DNA from: Neoscytalidium dimidiatum
Lineage: Eukaryota > Ascomycota > Dothideomycetes > Botryosphaeriales > Botryosphaeriaceae
Length of the DNA: 64,000 nucleotides
Direction: 5' to 3'
Assembly (NCBI GenBank): GCA_037367355.1
Contig: CM074702.1
Coordinates: 310,001 to 374,000, forward strand
A model generated the notes under the pieces. That model saw only the letters and a program-made list of their open reading frames with translations, had not been told where the DNA came from and made no database searches. The translations under genes and the position numbers were made by a program. Each line of letters starts with the position of its first letter. Position 1 is the stretch's first letter. Below, piece after piece: positions 56,301 to 64,000 of the stretch.

Positions 56301-57482
56301 TCTTGCAAGGAAATCGTGGTTTGCAAGCGTTTCCGCACGGATCGCCGACTTGCGCCGCTCGTCGTCTGCCTCGGTGTTGTCATCGAAGTTCTCTTTGAAT
56401 ACGGGTGTATGCGAGCGGTCGCGTTTAGACGGGCTTTCCTCGTCATTCTGGCGAGATTTCCGTCCAAAGTCAAAATCCCCCCTGTTGTTGGCAGCCGGGT
56501 CGTAAGACACCGCCCTCCTTGGCTTAGGAGCGCTAAAGTCGTGTACAATGTGGCCTCGTATACTTGGGTCGAAATCGTCTCCGAGCGTCATAGCGGGTAC
56601 GACATTGTTGCGGTGGGAGACGAGACTTTCCTCGGAAAGATGTTGTAGTGCCTGGGCAGACCTCCGGCGGAGTAACAGGGACATGGGGTTCAACAAGTTC
56701 AACCCTCTCTTCCCGCTCTTTCCATGCTGAGCCGGAGCGGCTGGCTTGTCCCTGGAGGTCTTCTCCGACAAGACCGAGGAAGACAATGAAGACTGGGTCA
56801 TCATGTACGGCGACTGGAAGGACGGCACGGGCTGGTCACCATGGGGAAACGACGGCACCTGGTCTATCAAGGGACCATTCTGGCCAGCAGCGAAGGAATG
56901 TGAGGCTCTCTGGCCCTTGGACCGGAAACCAGTAGGACCGTTCACTTTCTTGCCAGTGGTATCACGCCAGCTGTCCGGCGACAGCACCGGGTCCGGAGAT
57001 GGTCTAGGCTGCTCCACCGGCGGTGACGACACTTGTTGACCTCCGGCGACACCACCCTGATGCACTACCCCACTGTCACTCCCCCGTGCGAAATGCTGTC
57101 TCCCTTGCTCTTGGGCTATACTGGTGGCGGGCGGAGGTACCGACCGCCTTTCTTTCCGGGGCACTTGTTTCTGCGGGTCTGGAGGACCGGTCCGACTGGC
57201 CACGCGGGGTATTGGAGGAAGCACGGGCGGGAACGGGCTGACAGGCGAATTGGAGGTTGAGCTACTGGCATCGGCGAACTGGAAGCGGTGGGGATTCGGG
57301 GGCTGCGGGAGCTGCTGGTACTGCTGGGGCGCACTGGTGGGCGAAAAGAGATCGTGGAACTGGTGAGGATTGGTGGGAGATATCTGCGACGAGGCGGAGA
57401 GCGGCGGCTCGGGCGAGTTTGGCTGCGAGTTGGCACGGCGGTGGTGGGGGCGCAGGTAGGAGAAGACGTTGGAGGGCGCCAT
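53301..57482 (-). CDS. Large disordered fungal protein of unknown function
   Basis: The single exon codes 1393 residues; the start MAPSNVFSYLRPHHRRANSQ follows a clean ATG at 57482. The whole protein is rich in Ser, Pro, Asn and Gln and looks disordered, with islands that appear conserved in kind: SRASRFSFQIAGVDSAAQEK with a Lys/Glu-rich helix after it, acidic aromatic stretches (YEDEEDMFDYDNLDENMFPG, YDDYGYQGYG, DYGDGFDDYDSALEDD), a GYDDKRSSK segment and a C-terminal DSVAYVKERIIENDDG, RWVLERRRTSGTGEVEVIGR. No catalytic domain, signal peptide or membrane span is visible. The many Ser-Pro sites suggest phosphorylation, so a cytosolic or cortical scaffold is possible, but I do not know the family. 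A 4.2-kb open frame with clean ends makes the gene itself certain. Confidence 0.88.
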   Translation of the reverse strand: MAPSNVFSYLRPHHRRANSQPNSPEPPLSASSQISPTNPHQFHDLFSPTSAPQQYQQLPQPPNPHRFQFADASSSTSNSPVSPFPPVLPPIPRVASRTGPPDPQKQVPRKERRSVPPPATSIAQEQGRQHFARGSDSGVVHQGGVAGGQQVSSPPVEQPRPSPDPVLSPDSWRDTTGKKVNGPTGFRSKGQRASHSFAAGQNGPLIDQVPSFPHGDQPVPSFQSPYMMTQSSLSSSVLSEKTSRDKPAAPAQHGKSGKRGLNLLNPMSLLLRRRSAQALQHLSEESLVSHRNNVVPAMTLGDDFDPSIRGHIVHDFSAPKPRRAVSYDPAANNRGDFDFGRKSRQNDEESPSKRDRSHTPVFKENFDDNTEADDERRKSAIRAETLANHDFLARNGLPESETEPLAPPFGRLPVNGPQMTRKVIPPPLTQIPVREDAAGGLATVPEASPTSPVSTESKRSSTAKTPPKSRSRATSGADSSFQPAGLPTHMTSRASRFSFQIAGVDSAAQEKLLEEKHRQKVAAREQSSGRAGDDYEDEEDMFDYDNLDENMFPGFEEEVPVIGDDYDDYGYQGYGNAGPAPGLASFDFNSLNARVPFSSTLSPISAGGESLATPRDSTGNVIGSAITDDQQKIAPAPSPLGAPPVNGDHQSSPPATGLGLVEAESLSNEFAQTHLGPTTVPEHQQMIPQQSQGSNVLEDDDDLYFDDGMIGEPDPPDNGERFDESVFDDPTHPLYERPAPAMKSPPLGSTGLESGDLDPEEEQASKSGLAPHPSMRGNGRPFQAASDPFEFSNPQDYFSALVEATQKAEADGRFARKNSIATTNTSLQGKDEDEPEEQNRNPVRDSQDTAPSLIPDSGRVSGATETFMPGALNDLGDMAFDPDAYGDDYGDGFDDYDSALEDDPIIAAANAEALANDYEGEYGSEFGFYASSSGSADAVYGGYFGPRDMLGRSVSGRYAVREPNLTPITERSEYSTRNSFIGMGPLSAAPTSAGGIGQHNSAGALPSPGLAQLARMSPYGFPGSDEDYDYEYRLEQLMKLRKGAFGGAGTASPGGSANSSPRNSSPLSYFPGSFPGRGNSPVATRTKSALDTYSDLPEVEETANEGAADVEEEDDVVEGPNDEEALVSEINRADSASDVSAMSGYDDKRSSKQSENENPLVSPTQKNIPHQINTNYDSFLPDQPGNIPISVPTSAISTTSSTSLPMSHTSVGGGPATSASAASTIPSSATLMSPTSPPQLQTNFTGTDPQKSLPSSDHTPQNQQTPPSSSVPYGLQTNANIVTATRDPLSSPSIAILSPLSPTSPSAMSSSMTNLVDHPHRKSGGGRHSRTSSAGMDSVAYVKERIIENDDGGEERSGGKGRPEFRWVLERRRTSGTGEVEVIGREVVEGGRI

Positions 57483-58330
57483 GCCTTATTATCGCAGCCT
57501 GTACTCGGAAGCAGAAACAGAAGGCGGCCAGGCACAGGTCGGCGCGGGCGGCCTAAAACGCGGCGGGCCAGGGCGGCGCCGCGCAATTGTCTCGTTTCGC
57601 GGGGATGTCTCGCACTTCGCTCAGCGCGGCTTGAGCTGGGGCTGGGGCGCTGGGTCAGACGCAGTCATCGTCGGCGCGTGGTGCTGGCGGATGGTGGTGG
57701 TAGCAGGCAAGCAGGCAAGCAAGCAGGCAGGCAAGCAAGCGAAATTCTGGGCCGGCGACAGCGCAGGACAAGCAGACGGAACAGCGAGGCGTGCGTCCGA
57801 GCGCGGGCGGGCTTATCACTCGCTGGAGGCGGGAGGCGGCGTCATTGATGTCGGGTGCGTGGGTACGAGATGGTCAGCGCGGTGGTGGGAGAGGGAACTG
57901 GTGCCACCATGCCGCTCCCACGAGCAACACGCCCCGAATCGTGCATGCGCCGCGCACGCTTCGAGTTCCCGATGGGGGCGCCTGCAGCCGGCAGCCCGCC
58001 CGCGCCCCAAGCCCGCCGGGCCTGCACCTCACACCTCTCGACACCTCACGCCCCACCCCCAGGCCATTTTACATGTGCGTGCGCCATCACATGTTCCACG
58101 TCTGCCTTGCCTGCGAGCACTTGAAACGGCGCGCACCGCCCGTCGCGCGCGGTGCCACCCAGCGTGCCAGCCATGCGTGCCTGAGACAGCTGCTCCATAT
58201 TTTTCTACCCGTTCTACTACGCGCAGCCCTCCAACCGTCCCTGGTATCAACCAACCGCGAAACCAACGCCCGACGCCATGCTGAATACTTATGCAAAATC
58301 CCTTCGATGGCCCCCGCCACCGCTCGCCTC
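57483..58330. other. Intergenic, promoter of the large unknown gene
   Basis: This 848-bp stretch lies between the acyltransferase 3' end and the start of the 1393-residue gene, both minus strand. It contains a CAAG/CAGG tandem tract. Open frames across it are spurious Arg/Ala/Pro-rich translations. Confidence 0.6.
57703..57740. repeat. CAAG/CAGG tandem tract
   Basis: Imperfect 4-nt units alternating GCAG and GCAA run for about 38 bp, about 220 bp upstream of the large minus-strand gene. Confidence 0.8.
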
Positions 58331-60840
58331 TCACCTCTCCTTCTTGCTGTCCGTGAACCCGCTGAACCCGCTGACCTCGCTGCCAGGCGTCGTCGCCCCA
58401 CTGCCGCTGCCCATCTCCCAGTCGTTGGTGGGATTGCTGCTTCTCCTCCTCTGGCCCCTCTCGCGCATCGCCCCGCGGATCTTCTTGCTCACCTCCTCGA
58501 AGCCGCCGTGGCTGTCGAGCGTGCTGAATCCCTGCAGCGGGAATCCCCCGCTGCCCGCCAGTCCGCCGCTGGAGTTCGTCCTGGACCGTGGCTTGCTCGG
58601 CGTGGTCGGCCGCGTGGCGAAGAGCGCAATGTTGCCCAAGTTCTTGAATGACTCGTTGCGCGGCAAGTGCCCGTCTGCGGTCAAACCGGCGCCCATGCTT
58701 GTGTCCGTGATGCTGACGTTTGGCTGACTGGGCGACGACGGCAGGGACTCGACTGAGTACTCGCTGTCGCGCCGCTTGAAGTGCTCCCGCTTTGGGGACT
58801 CCTCGTGGAAAGGATCCGCGACGATCCTCGCGTGATCGAAATCCGGATACATCTCCGGGCCCAGTTCGTTGATCACATCGTTGACCTCGCGCACCAAGTC
58901 CGCCCTCATCTCCCTGAGCTTGTGCAGTGTGTTGCTGGACGAAGGGTTCAGTGACAGCGCGAGGGGCCTCAGGGACTTCAGGATATCCATTCCGACCTCG
59001 CCAAAGCGGAGCGCCGCGTACGTAATGGTGGGGAAGAAGATGTAGCCAAAAATGACAACAGCCCAGAGCGGCACCGACTCGGGGACCAATCCTTGGACGC
59101 GGTTCCGGTATGTCCAATAAGCAAGCAGGATCGTGTAGAAGTTGTACAGAAGCGGCGCGAAGGCCATCGAGACGAGGAGTTTCCAGGTCGCCACGACGTC
59201 CCTCGCCTGGATCTTAACTGTAGAGGCTGCCAATGCCTCTTTCGACTTCTTGATAGAAATACGCTTTCCAGCAATGAATACGGGGGCAAAGAGGATGAGT
59301 CCCGGCAACACGCCGATGGACAGCAAAAGCAGTTTGCTTACGCGGTACACCAGCATAAAGACAACCTTGTGAATGGAGAACTTTGCGTACTCAACCTGGT
59401 GGTCGCGAATGTTCAACATCATCAGTTTCTTGTTGTACGCCAGGACCGACTGTTTCAAATTGACGATACGAGGGTCATCCTTGTATCTTTCGTAGCCCTT
59501 CACCAATCTGCGATTAAGTTCGATAACCATGGGCAACGGGAGTTTCTTGCCCTTGGAGTTGTATAGGCGGCGAACAGCTTGGATCAACTAAGAGAACAAC
59601 GTTAGTATGGAAGACACCGAAGGAGAGCAAATGCTGGTACGTACCATCAGGGTATCGTAATCCGGTGCGGTCACTGTAACTGCTACAAGAGCATTGTAGA
59701 CATTCTCCAGCAGCCGACCAACAGCTTCTCTACGCTCTCCCTTCTTGTAAAGCTCGATAAGCTCCTGAGGGACCTCGACCGGAGTGCCAAACTCTATCAC
59801 AGCCCTGGAACGGAATTTGTGGGCATGGAAATAGTTCATACCGACGGGGACAATCTTCAGGCCGCTGTTCGGGTTCGCAGCAAGAGCTCCAAGAGCCATG
59901 ATTGCAACACCAGCTACGCAGAAAGTCAGTATTGAGGTTTTCTTTTTATGAATGTGGGATACAAATCTACCTTTGAGGGGCAAGAGCTCCGGGCGGTCAT
60001 GGCTACCGCCCTCAGGGAAGATGCCGACGCAGCCGCCCTGGTTGAGCTTCTCAAACACAGCATCGTACACCTTGCTTTGGTCCACCTTCGGGGCGACCTT
60101 GAAATTGATACCCTGGAAACCGGCAGCCGGGCCGATCTGGCCGTCGCCGTTCATGATCTTGCCGTCATCGCTCACGTCCTCCCGCCCAGTCAACTGGCGG
60201 ATGGCTACCCCACCTTTGAACGGCCTCTTGACGCGCAGCTCTTCCTGACCGTGTATCTCCAGAATCTCCGAGCTCGCAGCAGTATTGTTCACCGAGGGGA
60301 GCACGATGAGGCCTCCAACCTGGAAGTCCTTGCTCTCGAAATTTGTGCCCACTCCGCGGATGAGGGTGGGGTCGTTGACGGGGTCCGGGAGGTATATCCT
60401 ACCCTCGGCGGGCTTGGTGTTGTCCATGGCTCTGCCAACCGGCAGGGCCCCCACGTTCCGCGCGAACCACCCGATGAACTTCCTCCGCATGGATTTCTCG
60501 GCGATGAGGAAGCAGATGCGACGTTGGGCCTCCATACGCACGACGCGCATGAGGATCAGAGGGTCCACGAACTACATCTCTGTCAGATCTGCCAAATGGC
60601 TTCCAAGAACCAGACGCCGGAGTGCTGAGCTACACGTACCTGATTCGCATGAGGAGCAGCCACGAAGATGACGGGGCCGTTGCGCGGAATCTTCCACGAG
60701 CTTCGCGGGTGTACTTCTCGGAAGAAGAGGTCGACCAGGATAGAGAATGTCCATAGCAAGAGATCGTAAACAAAGTTGTTCATCGGCGCCAGCTGCTGGG
60801 CGGCCGACTTGCGGCTCTTCGCCGTCGTGTCCTGCGGCAT
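58331..60840 (-). CDS. Glycerol-3-phosphate / DHAP acyltransferase (Gpt2/Sct1 type)
   Basis: This ER enzyme adds the first acyl chain in phosphatidic acid, phospholipid and triacylglycerol synthesis. Four exons: 60640-60840, 59971-60571, 59645-59913 and 58331-59587, giving 775 residues (yeast Gpt2 and Sct1 are near 750). The acyltransferase blocks are PHANQFVDP at about 63-71 (split by intron 1), then VGALPVGRAMD and FPEGGSHDRPELLPLK, with MNYFHAHKFRSRA after the third junction. Three or four membrane segments lie in the second half, around FMLVYRVSKLLLLSIGVLPG, WKLLVSMAFAPLLYNFYTI and WAVVIFGYIFFPTITY. The C-terminal 170 residues are Ser/Arg-rich, probably a phosphorylated tail. The two yeast paralogues cannot be told apart here. 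Confidence 0.95.
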
Positions 60841-62120
60841 GGTGCCGACAGAAGGTCCGGTAGCAATGTCGAAGGGATAATATCACTGTTGCAGTAACGC
60901 AGGGGAAAGAGGCTACGTAATATAGGGAGGAATCCGGGGCACGCCTCGGCAGGCGGCGGGCGGCGGCGTCGGCGGCACGAGAGCGGTTCGCTAGCGGATG
61001 CCGGGAGGGATAGAGAGAGAGGGCAGTTGTGGCGAGAGATTGTGTGATTCCCAGGATCGGAGAGCGGCCTAGGTGCGCGTCGGAACGGGCGAAGAGGAAT
61101 GGCACGGAGGATAAGACTTGATGAGGCCAGTATTTACGGCGCGGCGAGGCGCGAAGCGGTATACAGGGTTGCGCTTAAATAATGTAGGATCACGGTACCC
61201 CCCCACAGCGGGCAGGCGAGCATGTGCTGTGTTTTTTTCCTTCTATCGCGGCGCCACGGCGGGATGCTGCGCACGCACACGCGCGCTCGACCGGAGAGGC
61301 CCCTGCGTGCGCCGAGGTGTGGGAGCTGGAGAAGCGCGGCCGGGCGGGCCCTGGATTCTGGGCTGCGGAGAGGCGGCCAGCGCTGCGGACAGGCAGAAAA
61401 AAGTGTTGGTGAGGAGCGCAGGACGTCTCAACAAGAACGCGGCATTTGGGACTTCATTGGCGGGCAGGCGGGCGGTTTTTTGGCTCTGCGCCTGGTGTCC
61501 TAGCGGCCAAGCAGGGCCACGAGCGCCTTCCCCGGATGCCTCGCTTCCAGCTGCTTCTGTGCGACTGTGCGCTGCATGCAAATCATCATCGTCAGAGCCA
61601 GCCGAGCTGGCCCCTCAGCGTCGGAAGAACTCTCGGGAGCCCACCTTGCATCTCCACCCGTCCGCGCTTGGCCGCCGTGCTTGCAGATATGTACAGTACA
61701 TACTACGTATGTCCAGTTGTCGCAGTCATGCCGGCAGATCCTCCACGGCTGCCTGCATGACACATCACAACCCCAACACCGCTTCACAGCCCATGAAGAT
61801 TGCTGTGCTCTCTACTGAGTGGCGTACGCCGTCAAACTTTTTTTTTTTGTGATGCTGTGCTATGTTCATATCCGATGAGTCCAAATGCATCCTACAAACG
61901 CTAAAGAAAACCGATGCTCAGTGAAGGTCGCTCGTCTTGGTCACTGTTGCTACCCCATGAGCGAGGGGCATTCCAACGCTGTTGAGGCGCAATCGCCCCT
62001 GTACCCGCAAACGCCACGCGCCTTGCATTAGCCGCACGACCGCGGCCCCATTCCCTTCGTCCTGTCCCTTCTTTATCTTTCTCGTACAAGTTACTGTCAC
62101 AATCTTTCTGCAGCTTCCCC
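60841..62120. other. Intergenic, acyltransferase promoter to YME1 3' end
   Basis: This 1.3-kb stretch is GC-rich in its middle, with spurious open frames on both strands (longest 244 codons plus). The first 250 bp upstream of 60840 serve as promoter and leader of the acyltransferase. A T-run lies near 61838-61849. No gene is supported. Confidence 0.6.
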
Positions 62121-64000
62121 TCATCTCTCATCCATACCATTGGTACCGGGTATGCCGGAACCTGGAGCCGGAGACGGCGAGTTCCCAGGCTGCTCCCCGC
62201 TCCCCGGTATCGCCGGCGGCAGGAAGCTCTCAGGAAGCTTGATCGGCAATTGGAACTCGCCCTTAAGCTTGTCTCCAATCTTCTCGCCCCTCACGGCCTT
62301 CTCCATTTCCTCCTTGGTCAAGCTTTCGTACTCAACCAGTGCCCCTGCCAGACGATCGAGCTCCTCGCGCTTGTCCGTGAGAAGCTTCTTGGCCCGCTCG
62401 CGAGACGCGTCGAGAATCTTGCGCACTTCATCTTCGATCTTATTCTTGGTCTCAGACGAAAGGCGGGAGAAGTTGCTGTAGAGATCAATGTTGCCCAGCT
62501 CGTCGCTCATACCCATTTGGGTCACCATCGAGTAGGCAATCGCCGTGGCCTTCTGGATATCGCTGGACGCGCCGGAAGTGACGTGGTCCGGTCCGTAAAT
62601 GAGCTCTTCCGCGACCTTGCCACCCATGCAAACATCGATGTGCGCAAGGTACTCCAGCTTTGTTTGACTAACCCTATCCATTTCCGGCAGCTGGAACGTG
62701 ATACCAAGAGCATGACCTCTGGGCATAATCGTAGCCTTGTAGAGGGGATCAGCGTGCTTCGTGAACATGGCAACTAGTGCGTGGCCACCCTCGTGATATG
62801 CCGTAGCAATCTTGTCTTTCTGCTGAATGACAGCTGAGCGGCGTTCGGCACCGAGAAGGACCTTGTCCTTTGCCCATTCGAAATCAATCATCGAAACCCG
62901 CTTCTGCTTGTTCTTGGACGCATGCACGGCAGCCTGGTTGACAATGTTCTCGAGTTCAGCGCCACTAAAGCCAGGGGTGCCACGAGCAATGACATCTGCG
63001 TCCACGTCGGTGCCAATCTGAACATTCCGCATGTGGTGCTTCAGAATAGCGGACCGACCACGAACATCAGGAAGGGGAACGACTACGTTACGATCGAAAC
63101 GGCCGGGGCGAGTAAGAGCCTTATCGAGAAGTTCCGGGAAGTTGGTAGCAGCAATGAAGATCACGCCGGAGTTTTGCTCGAAGCCATCCAGTTCGGTGAG
63201 AAGTTGATTGAGAGTTTGCTTGACATACGCATGGTCGCGGTCATTGCGCTTGCCACCTATGGCATCGAGTTCGTCGACGAACACGATAGCAGGCGCCTTA
63301 GACTTCGCAGCGTCGAACAGCTCTCTCACGCGCTTCGCACCAACACCGACATAGACCTCGTCGAACTCCGAGCCGGACATGTAGAAGAAGGGGACTCCGG
63401 CCTCTCCAGCGACAGCACGGGCCAACAAGGTCTTACCAGTACCAGGAGGACCAACGAGGAGGACACCCTTAGGAAGCTTGCCGCCGAGTGCATTGAACTT
63501 GTCAGGAGCCTTGAGGAAATCTACAAGCTCCTGAAGCTCCTCTTTGGCTTCTTCGCAACCGTGGACGTCACTGAATCGAGTAGTCTGGAGTTCCGGCTTT
63601 GCTTCCATGTCCTGCTTGGCACCTCGCCTCTGCAGCATGCCGCTTGCCTCGATGATCATGGTGACGCAGACCATGGAGAGGTACGTAACAAGACCGAACC
63701 AAAAGAAGAATTTGACCCACTTAAAGATGGTACCGCCGGTAGATTCTTCGACAACAACATAAAGCGGGCTAGCCCTTTCCCCGGAACCAGTGCGGGCAGT
63801 TGCAACATTACCGCCACGAACACGAGCCCCGACCGCTTGGCCGATAGCTGAGATCTGATCCATCCCTAAACCTGAAGTTTGGCCAGCTGCACTGTTGTTG
63901 GTGCCTTGCATGCCCGAAATCTTATCGGATTGGCCTAATCGCTCCAAAGCTCGTGTGTATAGCGCATCGCAGGCCGCATTCGTAGCATATCTTCCCGATT
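62121..64000 (-). CDS. YME1: Mitochondrial i-AAA protease Yme1, 5' end missing
   Basis: Yme1 is an ATP-dependent zinc metalloprotease of the inner mitochondrial membrane, with its active site facing the intermembrane space; it degrades and quality-controls inner-membrane proteins. The frame is open through the window edge: the last visible codons read [20 protein letters not shown], a Yme1 block, so the N-terminus lies beyond 64000. Counting from the codon ending at 63947, a membrane span lies at about 74-98, Walker A GPPGTGKT at 166-173, Walker [12 protein letters not shown] near 221-231, the second region of homology TRPGRFDRN near 279-287, the zinc motif HEGGH at 385-389 and the third ligand Asp463 in GASSD. 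The single visible exon has no intron. A Gly/Pro/Ser-rich C-terminal tail follows the protease domain. Confidence 0.97.
   Translation of the reverse strand, partial: SGRYATNAACDALYTRALERLGQSDKISGMQGTNNSAAGQTSGLGMDQISAIGQAVGARVRGGNVATARTGSGERASPLYVVVEESTGGTIFKWVKFFFWFGLVTYLSMVCVTMIIEASGMLQRRGAKQDMEAKPELQTTRFSDVHGCEEAKEELQELVDFLKAPDKFNALGGKLPKGVLLVGPPGTGKTLLARAVAGEAGVPFFYMSGSEFDEVYVGVGAKRVRELFDAAKSKAPAIVFVDELDAIGGKRNDRDHAYVKQTLNQLLTELDGFEQNSGVIFIAATNFPELLDKALTRPGRFDRNVVVPLPDVRGRSAILKHHMRNVQIGTDVDADVIARGTPGFSGAELENIVNQAAVHASKNKQKRVSMIDFEWAKDKVLLGAERRSAVIQQKDKIATAYHEGGHALVAMFTKHADPLYKATIMPRGHALGITFQLPEMDRVSQTKLEYLAHIDVCMGGKVAEELIYGPDHVTSGASSDIQKATAIAYSMVTQMGMSDELGNIDLYSNFSRLSSETKNKIEDEVRKILDASRERAKKLLTDKREELDRLAGALVEYESLTKEEMEKAVRGEKIGDKLKGEFQLPIKLPESFLPPAIPGSGEQPGNSPSPAPGSGIPGTNGMDER

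Noticed and set aside
57469..58651. Plus-strand frames of 271 and 286 codons opposite the acyltransferase 3' end and spacer
   Set aside because: They are Arg/Ala/Pro-rich, cross a CAAG/CAGG microsatellite and overlap conserved coding sequence on the minus strand.
1..64000. tRNA genes, transposons, CRISPR arrays or prokaryotic-type defence systems
   Set aside because: No tRNA T-loop/anticodon arrangement, terminal repeats, transposase or integrase motifs, or spaced repeats were found by reading. The window is ordinary fungal chromosome; a tRNAscan and repeat-library search would settle small cases.

Overview
This window is nuclear DNA of a filamentous ascomycete (Pezizomycotina). The genes carry short GT-AG introns, mostly 50-90 nt, with CTRAY-type branch points, and use the standard code. 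The gene set is typical of that group: Blm10, Utp14, a 1008-residue Argonaute with an RGG-rich N-terminus, a GH81 glucanase, an ACC-synthase-like aminotransferase and a vacuolar Ca2+/H+ exchanger. A Dothideomycete is my best guess but is inference only. I saw no transposon, CRISPR array, rRNA or recognisable tRNA.

Layout. 0-8 kb: PSF3 (replication, minus) divergent from BLM10 (proteasome activator, plus). 9-14 kb: a bacterial-type intracellular GH31 alpha-xylosidase, then a small secreted protein whose mucin-like Ser/Thr tail lies in frame behind a UGA. 14.7-21.2 kb: an ornithine-cyclodeaminase/mu-crystallin family enzyme and ribosomal protein eL8 in tandem on the minus strand; eL8 is divergent from COQ3, which is convergent with the ACC-synthase-like gene. 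22-27 kb: an ING/PHD chromatin reader, an AT-rich stretch with one orphan ORF, and mitochondrial ribosomal protein mL41. 27.5-45 kb: UTP14, GH81 glucanase, Argonaute and CAX exchanger, all plus. 48-52 kb: a WBP2-like GRAM protein and a peroxisomal 3-ketoacyl-CoA thiolase. 53-64 kb, all minus: a 1393-residue disordered protein of unknown function, a Gpt2/Sct1-type acyltransferase, and the i-AAA protease Yme1, cut off by the window end.

The genes are mostly unrelated housekeeping functions rather than a cluster. Two themes recur. Growth genes sit in divergent pairs with short shared promoters: mL41/UTP14 (245 bp) and eL8/COQ3 (346 bp). Several genes have unusual 5' or intronic arrangements: first coding exons of 3, 4 and 16 nt, a hairpin covering a likely branch point in eL8 intron 1, and a 408-nt intron in the aminotransferase.

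The observations most worth following are (1) the UGA-interrupted secreted protein with an intact 163-codon tail, and (2) the cyclodeaminase-family gene, where splicing a 58-nt 5' intron gives a uORF ending in an overlapping UAAUG, whereas retaining it gives an in-frame, basic N-terminal extension. All exon coordinates were derived by hand; for each complete multi-exon gene the exon lengths sum to an intact reading frame.
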